This document shows, one piece after another, positions 24,788 to 34,085 of a stretch of 64,000 nt of DNA (its first letter is position 1; the number at the start of each line of letters is the position of its first letter). A program made the translations under genes and the position numbers. Source of the stretch: Rhabdothermincola sediminis (GTDB taxonomy: Bacteria > Actinomycetota > Acidimicrobiia > Acidimicrobiales > Acidimicrobilacustridaceae); assembly GCF_014805525.1 (NCBI RefSeq), contig NZ_JACFSZ010000013.1, forward strand, positions 53,499 to 117,498, given 5' to 3'. The notes beneath the pieces are model-generated. The model did not search any database. It was given only the letters and a program-made list of their open reading frames with translations, and had not been told where the DNA came from.

Positions 24788-25897
24788 ATGGCGGCCGACA
24801 TCTCGCTGACCGACCCGTACACGATCCCCACCCGCTGGTGGCACCGCCTCGACGACGGTCGCATCCAGTGTGACGTGTGCCCCCGAGCCTGCAAGCTGCG
24901 TGAGGGCCAGCGGGGGGTGTGCTTCGTGCGCGGCCGGGTCGCCGACCAGGTCGTGCTCACCACCTGGGGCCGCTCCAGCGGCTACTGCCTCGACCCGATC
25001 GAGAAGAAGCCGCTCAACCACTTCCTGCCCGGCACCTCCGTGCTCTCCTTCGGCACCGCGGGCTGCAACCTGGCCTGCCGGTTCTGCCAGAACTGGGACA
25101 TCTCGAAGTCGAAGGAGGTGGCTCGCCTCTCCGACCGCGCCGATCCCGAGGCCATCGCGCAGGCGGCGCTCGAGCTGGGCGCCCGCAGCGTGGCGTTCAC
25201 CTACAACGACCCGGTGATCTTCCTCGAGTACGCGGTCGACGTGGCCGAGGCGTGCCACGCGGTGGGCGTCCAGGCGGTGGCGGTGTCGGCGGGCTACGTC
25301 TGCGACGGTCCCCGGCGGGAGCTCTTCGGGCACATGGACGCCGCCAACATCGACCTGAAGGCGTTCACCCAGGAGTTCTACCGGCACGTGGCGATGGGTG
25401 ATCTGCAGCCGGTGCTCGACACGCTCGAATACCTGCACCACGAGACCGACGTCTGGTTGGAGATCACCACCCTGCTCATCCCCGGTCACAACGACACCGA
25501 CGCGGAACTCGATCGGATGACCCGCTGGATCGCGGAGCGGCTGGGACCCGACGTGCCGTTGCACTTCAGTGCGTTCCACCCCGATTTCAAGATGCTCGAC
25601 GTCCCACCCACCCCGCCCGAGACCCTGCGCCGGGCCCGGTCCATCGCGCTCGGCAACGGCTTGCGCTACGTGTACACGGGCAACGTGCACGATCCTGAGG
25701 GCGGCACCACCCGGTGCCCGTCCTGCGGGGCGCTCTGTGTGGAGCGCGACTGGTACGTGATCAACGAGTACCACCTGACCGGTGACGGCCGCTGCCAGGC
25801 CTGCGGCGCCACCGTCGCCGGGCGGTTCGACGGCCCACCCGGGGAGTGGGGCGCCAAGCGGGTGCCGGTGCGGCTGGCCGATCGGAGTGGCCGATGA
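24788..25897 (+). CDS. amrS: AmmeMemoRadiSam system radical SAM enzyme
   Basis: 369 aa. The radical-SAM cluster motif CNLACRFCQNWD (CxxxCxxC) is at about residues 92-100. Before it is the family's N-terminal Cys set (CDVCPRACKLREGQRGVCF), and the C-terminus ends in a small ribbon with CPSC and CQAC pairs. The protein should bind one [4Fe-4S]-AdoMet centre and perhaps an auxiliary metal site. It is followed by amrB and amrA with 4-bp overlaps, the defining cluster of this system. The reaction is not established in general. ATG at 24788 is chosen over the ORF start at 24743. Confidence 0.92.
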   Translation: MAADISLTDPYTIPTRWWHRLDDGRIQCDVCPRACKLREGQRGVCFVRGRVADQVVLTTWGRSSGYCLDPIEKKPLNHFLPGTSVLSFGTAGCNLACRFCQNWDISKSKEVARLSDRADPEAIAQAALELGARSVAFTYNDPVIFLEYAVDVAEACHAVGVQAVAVSAGYVCDGPRRELFGHMDAANIDLKAFTQEFYRHVAMGDLQPVLDTLEYLHHETDVWLEITTLLIPGHNDTDAELDRMTRWIAERLGPDVPLHFSAFHPDFKMLDVPPTPPETLRRARSIALGNGLRYVYTGNVHDPEGGTTRCPSCGALCVERDWYVINEYHLTGDGRCQACGATVAGRFDGPPGEWGAKRVPVRLADRSGR

Positions 25898-26703
25898 ACG
25901 CCACCGGCGTGCGCCCACCGGCGGTCGCGGGCTCGTTCTATCCGGCCGACGCCCGATCCCTCGCCGCCCTGGTCGACGAGCAGCTCGCGGCGGTGCAGCA
26001 CCGCACCCCGGCCACCGGATCACCCGCCGGGATCATCGTGCCTCATGCCGGCTACGTCTACTCCGGGCCGGTCGCGGCCAGCGCCTACGCCCTGCTCCGG
26101 GGCCGACGCCGCGCGGTCAGCCGGGTGGTGATCGCCGGCCCGTCGCACCGGGTACCGCTCCGGGGCGTGGCCGTGCCCCGGTCGTCGACCTTCCTCACCC
26201 CCCTCGGCCCGGTCCCCGTCGACGAGCAACTCCGGGCGATCGCTCGCGAGCATCCGGAGGTGAGCGTCGACGACCGGCCGCACGCCGCGGAGCACTCGCT
26301 CGAGGTGCAGCTCCCCTTCCTCCAGACGGTCCTCGGCCCCGAGGGCTGGTCCGCGCTGCCACTCGTCGTGGGTCACGCCGAGCCCGCGGCCATCGCCGCC
26401 GTCCTCGACGCCCTCTGGGACGACGAGACGCTCCTGGTGCTCAGCACCGACCTGAGCCACTACGAGCCCTACGAGCGCGCGCAGGTGCACGACGCACGCA
26501 CCGCGGCGGCGGTGGTGCGCAAGGATCTCCACGCCATCGGCCCGTACGACGCGTGCGGCGCGTATCCCCTGGCGGGCCTGCTCGGCCTCGCCGGCCGGCG
26601 TGGCCTGGACGTGGCGTTGCTGGACCTGCGCAACAGCGGCGACACCGCGGGCCCCCGCGACCGGGTGGTCGGCTACGGCGCCTTCGCAGTCGGGTGGTCA
26701 TGA
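25894..26703 (+). CDS. amrB: AmmeMemoRadiSam system protein B (MEMO1 homologue)
   Basis: 269 aa of the MEMO/DODA-like fold. Conserved segments: N-terminal RPPAVAGSFYPADARSLAAL, VPHAGYVYSGPVAASAY, VIAGPSHRVPLRG, EHSLEVQLPFLQ and LSTDLSHYEPY. The His residues of the PHAGY, PSH and EHS blocks match the metal-pocket positions of MEMO1 and extradiol dioxygenase relatives. It overlaps amrS by 4 bp (ATGA) and amrA by 4 bp. Human MEMO1 has been linked to copper or iron and redox biology; the bacterial role beside a radical SAM enzyme is open. Confidence 0.92.
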   Translation: MNATGVRPPAVAGSFYPADARSLAALVDEQLAAVQHRTPATGSPAGIIVPHAGYVYSGPVAASAYALLRGRRRAVSRVVIAGPSHRVPLRGVAVPRSSTFLTPLGPVPVDEQLRAIAREHPEVSVDDRPHAAEHSLEVQLPFLQTVLGPEGWSALPLVVGHAEPAAIAAVLDALWDDETLLVLSTDLSHYEPYERAQVHDARTAAAVVRKDLHAIGPYDACGAYPLAGLLGLAGRRGLDVALLDLRNSGDTAGPRDRVVGYGAFAVGWS

Positions 26704-27272
26704 CCGCACCACCCGAGCTGTCCGAGCAGGAGCGGCGGGCGCTGCTGGACACGGCCCGAGCGTCCATCCACGCGGGCCTCCAGCACCGCCGGCTCGTGGC
26801 GCCAGCCGGCTACGGCGGCTCCCCGCCGCTGCGCGCCCTGGGGGCCTCGTTCGTCACCCTCCGGCGCGAGGAGCGCCTGCTCGGCTGCATCGGCACCATC
26901 GAACCGGTGCGCCCGCTGCTGGCGGACGTGGCCCACAACGCCTACGGGGCGGCGTTCGGCGACCCCCGCCTGCCTCCGGTGACCCGCGACGACTACCACC
27001 AGATGACGGTCAAGGTGAGCGTCCTCGGTGGCCTCGAGGCGATGGACGCCGCCGACCCCCAGGCGCTCGCCGAGCAGCTGCGACCCGGCGTCGACGGGCT
27101 GCTCGTCACCGCCGGCCACCGGCGGGGCACCTTCCTGCCCTCGGTGTGGGAGCAGATCCCGCACCAGGGCCGGTTTCTCGACCTGCTCTGGGACAAGGCG
27201 GGACTGCGACCCGGTGAGTGGCCACCTGACCTGCGGATCTTCCGCTACCGGACGGTGGAGTTCGGCGAGTAG
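26700..27272 (+). CDS. amrA: AmmeMemoRadiSam system protein A (AMMECR1 homologue)
   Basis: 190 aa. The AMMECR1 core LLGCIGTIEPVRPLLADVAHNAYGAAFGDPR and the later SVLGGLEAMD and LLVTAGHRRGTFLPSVWEQ blocks are clear; CIG supplies the invariant Cys. No catalytic function is established for the fold. It overlaps amrB by 4 bp and ends 11 bp from pgi in convergent orientation, so the three genes form a closed unit. Confidence 0.92.
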   Translation: MTAPPELSEQERRALLDTARASIHAGLQHRRLVAPAGYGGSPPLRALGASFVTLRREERLLGCIGTIEPVRPLLADVAHNAYGAAFGDPRLPPVTRDDYHQMTVKVSVLGGLEAMDAADPQALAEQLRPGVDGLLVTAGHRRGTFLPSVWEQIPHQGRFLDLLWDKAGLRPGEWPPDLRIFRYRTVEFGE

Positions 27273-27283
27273 CGCTTCCCGGG

Positions 27284-28912
27284 CTACCGGCCGGCACGCA
27301 ACCGCCGGTACCGGCGGATGAGAGCGTTGGTCGAGCTGTCGTGGCCCAGGTCGGGCTCGGTGGCCGCGTCGAGCTCGGGGATGATGTCCTGCGCCAGCTT
27401 CTTGCCCAGCTCGACCCCCCACTGATCGAAGCTGTTGATGTTCCAGATGGCGCCCTGGGTGAAGGTCTTGTGCTCGTACAGGGCGATGAGCTGACCCAGG
27501 GTGAACGGCGACAGCTCCGAGATGAGGATCGAGTTGGAGGGGCGGTTGCCAGGGAAGGTGCGGTGGGGCACCTCCTCGGGCGGGACGCCCTCGGCGGCCA
27601 CCTCCTCGGCGGTCTTGCCGAATGCCAGCGCTTCCGGCTGGGCGAAGAAGTTGGCCATGAACACGTCCTGGTGGTTCCCGAGCTCGTGGCGGGAGCGGGC
27701 GAACCCGATGAAGTCGCAGGGGATGAGCTTCGTGCCCTGGTGGATGAGCTGGTAAAAGGCGTGCTGGCCGTTGGTACCGGGTTGTCCCCAGACGATCTCG
27801 CCCGTCTGCATCCCCACCGGTCGCCCCTCGCGGTCGACGGACTTGCCGTTGCTCTCCATGGCCAGCTGCTGCAGATACGGGGTAAGGCGGCCGAGGTAGT
27901 GGCTGTAGGGCAGCACGGCGAGGGTCTCCGCTCCGAGGAAGTCGCCGTACCAGATCCCGAGCAGCCCGAGCAGGATCGGCATGTTCTGCTCGATCGGGGC
28001 GTGGCGGAAGTGGTCGTCCATCAGACGGAAGCCGCGCAGCATCTCCTCGAAGCGGTCCGGCCCGATGGCGATCATCAGCGACAGACCGATCGCCGAGTCG
28101 TAGCTGTACCGGCCACCGACCCAGTCCCAGAACTCGAACATGTTGGCCGGGTCGATGCCGAACGCGGCCACAGCTTCCGTGTTGGTCGACACGGCCACGA
28201 AGTGGCGGCCCACGCCGCGCTCGTCCCCGCCCAGCGCCTCGAGCACCCAGCGCCGCGCGGTGTGGGCGTTGGTCATGGTCTCGAGGGTGGTGAAGGTCTT
28301 GGAGGAGATGATGAACAGCGTCTCCTCAGGGTCGAGGTCGTAGGTGAGCTCCCAGAACTCGTTGCCATCGACGTTGCTCACGAACCGGCACTCGATGGAC
28401 CGGTCACTGAAGTCGACCAGCGCGTCGTAGGCCATGTGCGGCCCGAGGTCGCTGCCACCGATGCCGATGTTCACCACCGTGCGGATGCGCTTGCCGGTGT
28501 GCCCTGTCCACTCGCCGCTGCGGACCCGCTCGGCGAAGGCCCGCATCTCGGCGAGCACCCGGTGCACCTCAGGCACCACGTTCACCTCGTCAACCTCGAT
28601 CACCGAACCGGCCGGTGCCCGCAGGGCCACGTGGAGCACGGCCCGATGCTCGGTGACGTTGATCTTCTCCCCGGCGAACATGGCGTCACGGAGCTTCTCG
28701 ACCCCAGCCGCTCGGGCCAGGTCAGCCAGCAGGCGCAGCGTCTCCGCGGTCACCCGGTTCTTCGAGTAGTCGAGGTAGAGGTCACCGACCTCGAGGCACA
28801 TCGTCTCCCCCCGGCGGGGGTCGGATGCGAACAGATCACGCAGGTGCAGGCTGGCGACGTGCTCGACGTGCGCCTGCAGGGCGCGCCAAGCAGGAGACTC
28901 GGTGATGGGCAT
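27284..28912 (-). CDS. pgi: Glucose-6-phosphate isomerase
   Basis: 542 aa, of the long eukaryote/E. coli type. Signature regions: [52 protein letters not shown] (the family signature with active-site Arg), [23 protein letters not shown] and [10 protein letters not shown] with the substrate Lys. It interconverts glucose 6-phosphate and fructose 6-phosphate in the cytosol. With ppgK upstream of the Amr cluster and gnd downstream it marks a sugar-phosphate neighbourhood, though the genes are not one operon. Confidence 0.96.
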   Translation of the reverse strand: MPITESPAWRALQAHVEHVASLHLRDLFASDPRRGETMCLEVGDLYLDYSKNRVTAETLRLLADLARAAGVEKLRDAMFAGEKINVTEHRAVLHVALRAPAGSVIEVDEVNVVPEVHRVLAEMRAFAERVRSGEWTGHTGKRIRTVVNIGIGGSDLGPHMAYDALVDFSDRSIECRFVSNVDGNEFWELTYDLDPEETLFIISSKTFTTLETMTNAHTARRWVLEALGGDERGVGRHFVAVSTNTEAVAAFGIDPANMFEFWDWVGGRYSYDSAIGLSLMIAIGPDRFEEMLRGFRLMDDHFRHAPIEQNMPILLGLLGIWYGDFLGAETLAVLPYSHYLGRLTPYLQQLAMESNGKSVDREGRPVGMQTGEIVWGQPGTNGQHAFYQLIHQGTKLIPCDFIGFARSRHELGNHQDVFMANFFAQPEALAFGKTAEEVAAEGVPPEEVPHRTFPGNRPSNSILISELSPFTLGQLIALYEHKTFTQGAIWNINSFDQWGVELGKKLAQDIIPELDAATEPDLGHDSSTNALIRRYRRLRAGR

Positions 28913-28943
28913 GGCCGGATTGTGCCAGAGCCACGTCCCGGTC

Positions 28944-29441
28944 TCAGTGGCGCTTGACGCCGCCGTACTTCATCCGGGTGTCGCTCATCGCCGCGGCTCG
29001 CACGCCGTCGCGGTTGATCGCCGCATCGACCACCTCACCGATGAACAACGTGTGGGTGCCGAGGTCGATCGCCTGGCGGACCGAGCAGTCCATCCAGGCG
29101 ATGGCTTCCTCGAACACCGGCGCGCCGGTGGTGGCGGTGCGCACCGGCCGCCCGTTGAGCGTGGCCCCGTCGTCCTCGGCGGGCTTGGAGAACTTGACGA
29201 ACACCTTGGTGTCCTCGGCATCCCAGAGGTTCACGGTGAACGCGCCACCTTCGCTGATCAACTGGTGGGTCACCGCGGTGTTGTCCACCCCGATGCCGAT
29301 CAGCACCGGCTCCATCGAGAGCTGGGTGATCCAGCTCGTGGTCATGGCGTTGCGCCGATCGCCGGCCCGGGAGCCCACGAGGGCCAGCGCGTTGGGGATC
29401 TTCCAGGTCACCCGGTTGAGCAGTTCCTCGTCGACAGCCAT
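28944..29441 (-). CDS. Flavin reductase-like FMN-binding protein
   Basis: 165 aa, split-barrel flavin reductase domain. Landmarks: [40 protein letters not shown] and the late [12 protein letters not shown]. Members bind FMN and reduce flavin with NAD(P)H, often for a two-component monooxygenase, but stand-alone copies are frequent and may act on haem or quinones. No monooxygenase gene is adjacent. Start ATG at 29441; 10 bp from the epimerase-like gene. Confidence 0.88.
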   Translation of the reverse strand: MAVDEELLNRVTWKIPNALALVGSRAGDRRNAMTTSWITQLSMEPVLIGIGVDNTAVTHQLISEGGAFTVNLWDAEDTKVFVKFSKPAEDDGATLNGRPVRTATTGAPVFEEAIAWMDCSVRQAIDLGTHTLFIGEVVDAAINRDGVRAAAMSDTRMKYGGVKRH

Positions 29442-29451
29442 GCCCCCGAGG

Positions 29452-30396
29452 CTACGGGCGCACCTCCCCGCCCACCACCACGTCGAAGGTCGCCGAGAAG
29501 CAGCCGCCGACCGGCACGGTCGGGTGGTCGCCGGTGATGAGCGCGTTGGTGGGCGCGGTCATCGGTTCGAGGGCCACGTAGGGCTTGCCGCGCGGGGCGT
29601 AGACCTGCGCGAACGGGTAGCCCCGGTCGAGGCGCAGCTCCACGCGCTGCCCTCGACCCGAGAGGGCTAGCACCCGTTCCCTCCCCAGCCGGTAACCGTC
29701 GTCGAAGGTGCGGTCGACCAGGGCGATGTCCTCAGCCGGCTCCCGCCTGGCGCGCCCGGTGGGCAGCAGGCGCTCGTCGAGCTCCAGGTGCCGGCGGGCC
29801 GGCAGGTGCACCACCAGCTCACGGCGGGGCACCCCCGGTAGGCGGATGTAGGGGTGCCAGCCGAACGACACCGGCACCGCCCGCCGTCCGGTGGGCACCA
29901 CCGAGGTGGTGACCCGCAGCCGCTCCCGGGTGACGAGCGCGTCGATGCGCAGGTCGTGGGGGAACGGGAAGGAGCGGAGCAGGTCCTGGTGGTCACCGAA
30001 CGGGAAACGAGCGGCGAGCGCCGCAGCCCCGGCCGAGGCCGACAGCTCGACCAGCTCCCACGGGCGGGCCGACACGGTGCCGTGGATGGGCAGGCCGTTC
30101 GGATCGAGCGCCACCCCGGGCGTGCCCGCCCCGAACCGCACCACCCGGCGACCGATCCGGTACTCGAAGCCGGACAGGCGATTGGCCCAGGGGGCCAGCA
30201 GCGGCAGACCGGTGGTGTGCCCCTCGGCGTACGTAGCCAGGCCGCCGTGGAGGCTGAGGTGCTCCCGGCCCCGATGTCGCAGCGAGGCCCCGAGCATGCC
30301 GAGGCCCGGCAGGAAGGTGGCCTCGAGATCCCCGGCGGCCAGGGTGACCGCGGGCCAGCCACGGAACGTCCGCACCCGGGCCCGTGGCGCGGCCAC
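29452..30396 (-). CDS. Aldose 1-epimerase (mutarotase) family protein
   Basis: 314 aa. Galactose-mutarotase fold: LPLLAPWANRLSGFEYRIG (with NRL), GLPIHGTVSARPW carrying the first catalytic His, FGWHPYIRLPG with the second His, and FAQVYAPRGKPYVALEPMTAPTNA holding the catalytic Glu. It interconverts sugar anomers, possibly of glucose or glucose 6-phosphate given the neighbours. The true start is the GTG at 30396, which overlaps the gnd stop by 4 bp; the larger upstream ORF is antisense-like read-through of gnd. Coupled translation with gnd is likely. Confidence 0.88.
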   Translation of the reverse strand: MAAPRARVRTFRGWPAVTLAAGDLEATFLPGLGMLGASLRHRGREHLSLHGGLATYAEGHTTGLPLLAPWANRLSGFEYRIGRRVVRFGAGTPGVALDPNGLPIHGTVSARPWELVELSASAGAAALAARFPFGDHQDLLRSFPFPHDLRIDALVTRERLRVTTSVVPTGRRAVPVSFGWHPYIRLPGVPRRELVVHLPARRHLELDERLLPTGRARREPAEDIALVDRTFDDGYRLGRERVLALSGRGQRVELRLDRGYPFAQVYAPRGKPYVALEPMTAPTNALITGDHPTVPVGGCFSATFDVVVGGEVRP

Positions 30397-30398
30397 CG

Positions 30399-31442
30399 CT
30401 AGGGGTTCTTCCCGGCGTTCGCCCCAGCGGGTTTCTCGTCGTGCCCGCCGAACTGCTTGCGCATCGCCGAGAGGACCCGGTCGGCGAAGTCGGCGGCGCC
30501 CCGGGACTCGAAGCGCTCGAACAGGGCCGCGGACAGCACGTGGGCCGGCACGCCTTCGTCGATGGCCGCGAGCACCGTCCAGCGCCCCTCGCCCGAGTCC
30601 GACACCCGGCCCTCGAACCCACCGAGGTCGGGATCCTCGTGCAGCGCGATGGCGGTCAGGTCGAGCAACCACGACGCCACCACGCTGCCCCGCCGCCACA
30701 GCTCGGCCACCTCGGCGACGTCGATCTCGAACCGGTAGTACTGCGGATCGCGCAGCGGGAAGGTCTCGGCGTCGGCCTCCTGGGGGTGCAGGCCGACCCC
30801 CGCGTGCCGGATGATGTTGAGCCCTTCCGCGTACGCGGCCATGAGGCCGTACTCGATGCCGTTGTGCACCATCTTCACGAAGTGCCCCGCGCCCGACGGG
30901 CCGCAGTGCAGGTAGCCCATCTCTGCCGGTGACGGGTCACCGCGGCGACCGGGGGTTCGCGCCGCCGCCTCCACTCCGGGAGCGATCGAGCGGAAGATCG
31001 GGTCGAGGTGCTCGACCACCTCCTGCTCACCCCCGATCATCAGGCAGTAGCCCCGATCGAGCCCCCACACCCCGCCGCTGGTGCCCACGTCGACGTAGTG
31101 GATGCCGGCCTGCGCGCAGGCAGCGGCCCGCTCGATGTCGTCGCGGTAGTAGGTGTTGCCGCCGTCGATGATGATGTCCCCCGCGCTCATCACCCCGGCG
31201 AGCTGCGACACCGTCTCCCCCGCGAAGGCGGCGGGCACCATGATCCACACCGCCCGGGGGCTGGTCAGCCCGGCGACGAGGTCGTCGAGCGAGCCGGCAG
31301 CGGTGATGGCCTCGTTCTCGGCCGCGAGCTGCGCCGCGACGCCCGGGGCCACGTCGTAGACCACGCAGCGGTGCCCGTCACGGACCAGCCGGCGGACCAG
31401 GTTGGCCCCCATCCGCCCCAATCCCACCATCCCGAGCTGCAT
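30399..31442 (-). CDS. gnd: 6-phosphogluconate dehydrogenase, short NAD-type
   Basis: 347 aa, shorter than the roughly 470-aa NADP enzyme of E. coli and matching the short decarboxylating type. Features: N-terminal Rossmann [48 protein letters not shown], the signature [19 protein letters not shown] with catalytic Lys, and a C-terminal helical dimer domain. It oxidises 6-phosphogluconate to ribulose 5-phosphate with CO2 loss. Start ATG at 31442 with GAGGGG upstream. An inserted loop ([19 protein letters not shown]) before the signature is family-typical. No zwf gene is visible here. Confidence 0.92.
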   Translation of the reverse strand: MQLGMVGLGRMGANLVRRLVRDGHRCVVYDVAPGVAAQLAAENEAITAAGSLDDLVAGLTSPRAVWIMVPAAFAGETVSQLAGVMSAGDIIIDGGNTYYRDDIERAAACAQAGIHYVDVGTSGGVWGLDRGYCLMIGGEQEVVEHLDPIFRSIAPGVEAAARTPGRRGDPSPAEMGYLHCGPSGAGHFVKMVHNGIEYGLMAAYAEGLNIIRHAGVGLHPQEADAETFPLRDPQYYRFEIDVAEVAELWRRGSVVASWLLDLTAIALHEDPDLGGFEGRVSDSGEGRWTVLAAIDEGVPAHVLSAALFERFESRGAADFADRVLSAMRKQFGGHDEKPAGANAGKNP

Positions 31443-31477
31443 CGTCGGACCCCTCGCGTCGTTCGTCGTGCCGGTGG

Positions 31478-32161
31478 TCATCCTGTCCGATCGGGTGGTC
31501 GCGTGCCGAGTCTCGTGTAGACCTCCTCGGGGACGGCCCGCGGGTCGCGGTAGACGTGGTGGACGCACGGCTCGCCCTTGCCCGCCGGCGGGTGCTCGAC
31601 ACTCACCGGTGGTTGGCCCCACTCGATGGGCTGCATCTCGTTGTTCACCGAGCAGTGCGCGCAGTACACGGGGAGCTCGTCGCGCCCGAACGTGCGCCCC
31701 GATCGCTCCCGGAGCACGAGGTAGCCGCCGGGTTGGTCGTAGCGTCCCTCGTCGAGGAGCCGGCCACCGCTCCCGCACCGGAACGACAAGGTGATCTTCT
31801 CGTCGTCCTCGCTGACCCCCACCTCGCCGAAGTTCGCCACCATGGCCCGGGCGATGGCCCGGGCCCGTACCTCGGCGGGAAGCTCCGCCCACTCGACGGG
31901 CCCCGAGCGCCGGGGGCGGAGGTACTCCTCACCGGTGCGCCGCAGGGCGCGCTCGACCGCCTCCTCACCGAGTTCCTCCCCGATGAACGACAGCAGCGAG
32001 GTGATCCAGTTGATCGAGTAGTCCTGCAGGCTCCGCCAGCTCGCCACCGCGGCGTCGATCAGCCGGATCGCCTCGTCGCGCTCACCGGCCGTGACGGCCT
32101 GCTTGGCGCGCTCCCAGGCGGGGGTCGACAGCCGTTCGACGTCGTCGGGGGAGAGGGACAT
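31478..32161 (-). CDS. Unrecognised soluble protein with C-terminal Cys/His motif
   Basis: 227 aa from the ATG at 32161. The first 110 residues are helical ([40 protein letters not shown]). The second half carries [38 protein letters not shown] and [11 protein letters not shown], a spread of Cys and His that could bind metal. I thought of 2-amino-thiazoline-4-carboxylate hydrolase-like proteins but cannot confirm it. The gene shares a CTGAC-N6-GTCAG operator with the divergent acyl-CoA dehydrogenase, which ties it to acyl-CoA metabolism. Confidence 0.6.
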   Translation of the reverse strand: MSLSPDDVERLSTPAWERAKQAVTAGERDEAIRLIDAAVASWRSLQDYSINWITSLLSFIGEELGEEAVERALRRTGEEYLRPRRSGPVEWAELPAEVRARAIARAMVANFGEVGVSEDDEKITLSFRCGSGGRLLDEGRYDQPGGYLVLRERSGRTFGRDELPVYCAHCSVNNEMQPIEWGQPPVSVEHPPAGKGEPCVHHVYRDPRAVPEEVYTRLGTRPPDRTG

Positions 32162-32175
32162 GGGCCCGACCGTAC

Positions 32176-32191
32176 CTGACATCAGCGTCAG
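32176..32191. promoter_or_regulatory. CTGAC-N6-GTCAG operator, site 1
   Basis: CTGACATCAGCGTCAG, exact 5-bp arms, between the unknown gene at 31478-32161 and the acyl-CoA dehydrogenase at 32214. One of six such sites in the window. Confidence 0.65.
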
Positions 32192-32213
32192 TGAGCTGTG
32201 GCAGGATCGGACC

Positions 32214-33332
32214 GTGGACTTCGAGCTGTCCGGAGAGCAGGAGCAGCTTCGGGCCAGCATCCGGCGGTTCCTCGCCGACCGGGCCCCGGTTCGCCCCTAC
32301 GTGCGCTCGCTGCTCGGCGACCAGCGGGGGACCACCGACGAGGTGTGGCAGGGGCTGGCCCAGCTCGGGGTGACGGGGCTGCTCGTGCCCACCGAGCACG
32401 GCGGGGCCGGCGAGGACCTGGTCACCATGGGGGTCGCGCTGGAGGAGTTGGGCCGGGCCGTGCACCCCGGGCCGGTGCTCGCCAGCGCAGTGGGCGCGGT
32501 GCGAGCCGTGACCGCGGCGGGTTCCCCGGCCGATCGCGACCGCTGGCTGCCGGGGCTGGCATCCGGCGAGGTGGTGGGCGCGCTGGCCGCCGACGAGCCG
32601 GGGCCGCGGTTCCGGTGGCGCCACCCCGTCACCACCGCGACCCGCGACGGGACGCAGTGGCGCGTCACCGGGACCAAGACCTGGGTGCTCGGCGGGACGA
32701 CCGCCGACGTGGTGTTCGTGGTCGCCGCGACCACCGGGGGTCTCGGCCTGTTCGCCGTCGAGCGGAGCGACCTGCGCGCCGAGCCCACCCCATCGGTCGA
32801 CCTCACCCGCTCCTTCGCCACCATCACCCTCGACGCCACGCCGGCCAGCAGGGTCGGTGGCGACGACGACCGAGACGACACGGCGGCGATCGGAGCGGTC
32901 GTCGACGCCGTCGGGCTGGCGCTGGCCGCCGACGGGCTGGGCGCCGCGGAACGGGCCCTCGAGCTGGCGGTCGAGTACGCGACCCACCGGCACCAGTTCG
33001 GGGTGCCCATCGGGTCCTTCCAGGCGGTGCAGCACCTGTGCGCCGACATGCTGCGGCAGGTCGAGGTGGGCCGGGCGGGCGTGTACTACGCGCTCTGGGC
33101 CTGCGACCACGCCGAGCCCGCCGAGCGGCACCGGGCCGCCACCATGGCCGGAGCGTTCAGCAGCGACGCCTTCGCCTGGGTGGCCGCCGGCGCCATCCAG
33201 GTCTTCGGCGGCATCGGGTTCACCTGGGAGCACGACGCGCACCTGTACTACAAGCGGCTCCTCACCCTACAGACCCTGTGGGGCACGGCGGAGGAGCACC
33301 TCGACGAGCTGGCGTCGATCGTGATCGGCTGA
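32214..33332 (+). CDS. Acyl-CoA dehydrogenase
   Basis: 372 aa FAD enzyme of the same branch as the 5423 gene. N-terminal VDFELSGEQEQLRASIRRFL, central domain with GTKTWVLGGTTADVVFVV, and C-terminal HQFGVPIGSFQAVQHLCADM and GGIGFTWEHDAHLYYKR. Acts on acyl-CoA with ETF as acceptor; chain length not predictable. The GTG at 32214 is preceded by operator site 1; an upstream in-frame extension overlaps the divergent gene and is rejected. A CAGGAT hexamer 6 nt before the GTG suggests a leaderless start. Confidence 0.92.
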   Translation: MDFELSGEQEQLRASIRRFLADRAPVRPYVRSLLGDQRGTTDEVWQGLAQLGVTGLLVPTEHGGAGEDLVTMGVALEELGRAVHPGPVLASAVGAVRAVTAAGSPADRDRWLPGLASGEVVGALAADEPGPRFRWRHPVTTATRDGTQWRVTGTKTWVLGGTTADVVFVVAATTGGLGLFAVERSDLRAEPTPSVDLTRSFATITLDATPASRVGGDDDRDDTAAIGAVVDAVGLALAADGLGAAERALELAVEYATHRHQFGVPIGSFQAVQHLCADMLRQVEVGRAGVYYALWACDHAEPAERHRAATMAGAFSSDAFAWVAAGAIQVFGGIGFTWEHDAHLYYKRLLTLQTLWGTAEEHLDELASIVIG

Positions 33333-33388
33333 GGAATGGCGACGCTCGCCTGGGGGGGCCAGGCCAGCGGGTGGCTCGCCGGCCGCCG

Positions 33389-34006
33389 TCAGGCCGCCTT
33401 CGCCGCCCGGCCCGCGTACATGAAGCTGAGCACCTTCGGACCCCGGATGGTGAACGTGTCCACCTGCTCGAGCTCCAGGGGTGAGGCCCGCACGATGGCC
33501 GCGATGTCCCGGTCGAGGTGGCAACCACCGGCGATCGCCTGCTCGAGCCGGTCCCAACGATGCTGGCGGCGCGCCACCGTCGGGTCGTCCGAAAGCCCGT
33601 GCTCCAGAAAGAAGAAGCGGCCTCCCGGCTTGAGCACCCGGTGCACCTCCGCCAACGCTCGGTCCACGTCGGGGATCGTGCACAGCGTCCAGGTGCTCAC
33701 CGCACTGTCGACGGACTCGTCCTCGAGGGGGATCCGCGCGCCGTCGAGGCCCACGAACTCGACGGGGATGCGGGAGGCGGCCAGCCGACCGCGGGCCAGC
33801 CTGCGCCCCACCTCCGACGGCTCGACGGCCAGCACCCGCTCGACCGGCGGCGGGTAGTAGGGGAGGTTGGTGCCCGAGCCGAAGCCCAGCTCCACCACCG
33901 TGCCGGTGACCTCGGCAAGGGCCCGAGCGCGGAGCTTGCCGATCTGGCGGGTGCCGAGCACCAAGTTGGTGACTCGGGGCACGATCTGGTCGTCGTAGAA
34001 ACCCAC
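33389..34006 (-). CDS. Class I SAM-dependent methyltransferase
   Basis: 205 aa. SAM motif I VVELGFGSGTNLPYYP, motif II with VLAVEPSE, then DSAVSTWTLCTIPDVDRAL and a beta-strand LKPGGRFFFLEHGLSDD are in order for a UbiE/Ubie-like or small phospholipid/thiol methyltransferase. The C-terminal HLDRDIAAIV and FMYAGRAAK are typical of this group. GTG at 34006 with GGGAGG 5-10 nt upstream. Substrate unknown. Convergent with the acyl-CoA dehydrogenase. Confidence 0.85.
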   Translation of the reverse strand: MGFYDDQIVPRVTNLVLGTRQIGKLRARALAEVTGTVVELGFGSGTNLPYYPPPVERVLAVEPSEVGRRLARGRLAASRIPVEFVGLDGARIPLEDESVDSAVSTWTLCTIPDVDRALAEVHRVLKPGGRFFFLEHGLSDDPTVARRQHRWDRLEQAIAGGCHLDRDIAAIVRASPLELEQVDTFTIRGPKVLSFMYAGRAAKAA

Positions 34007-34030
34007 ACTGGCCTCCCTCGTCGGTCTGGT

Positions 34031-34060
34031 TCGATCTCGTCCGATCTCGTCCGATCTCGT
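34031..34060. repeat. Three tandem 10-bp units
   Basis: CCGATCTCGT repeated three times, the first with T for C at its first base, in the spacer before the methyltransferase. Probably slippage; it may influence the promoter. Confidence 0.6.
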
Positions 34061-34085
34061 GCGGTCGCGCCCGCTCGGCGGTCCC

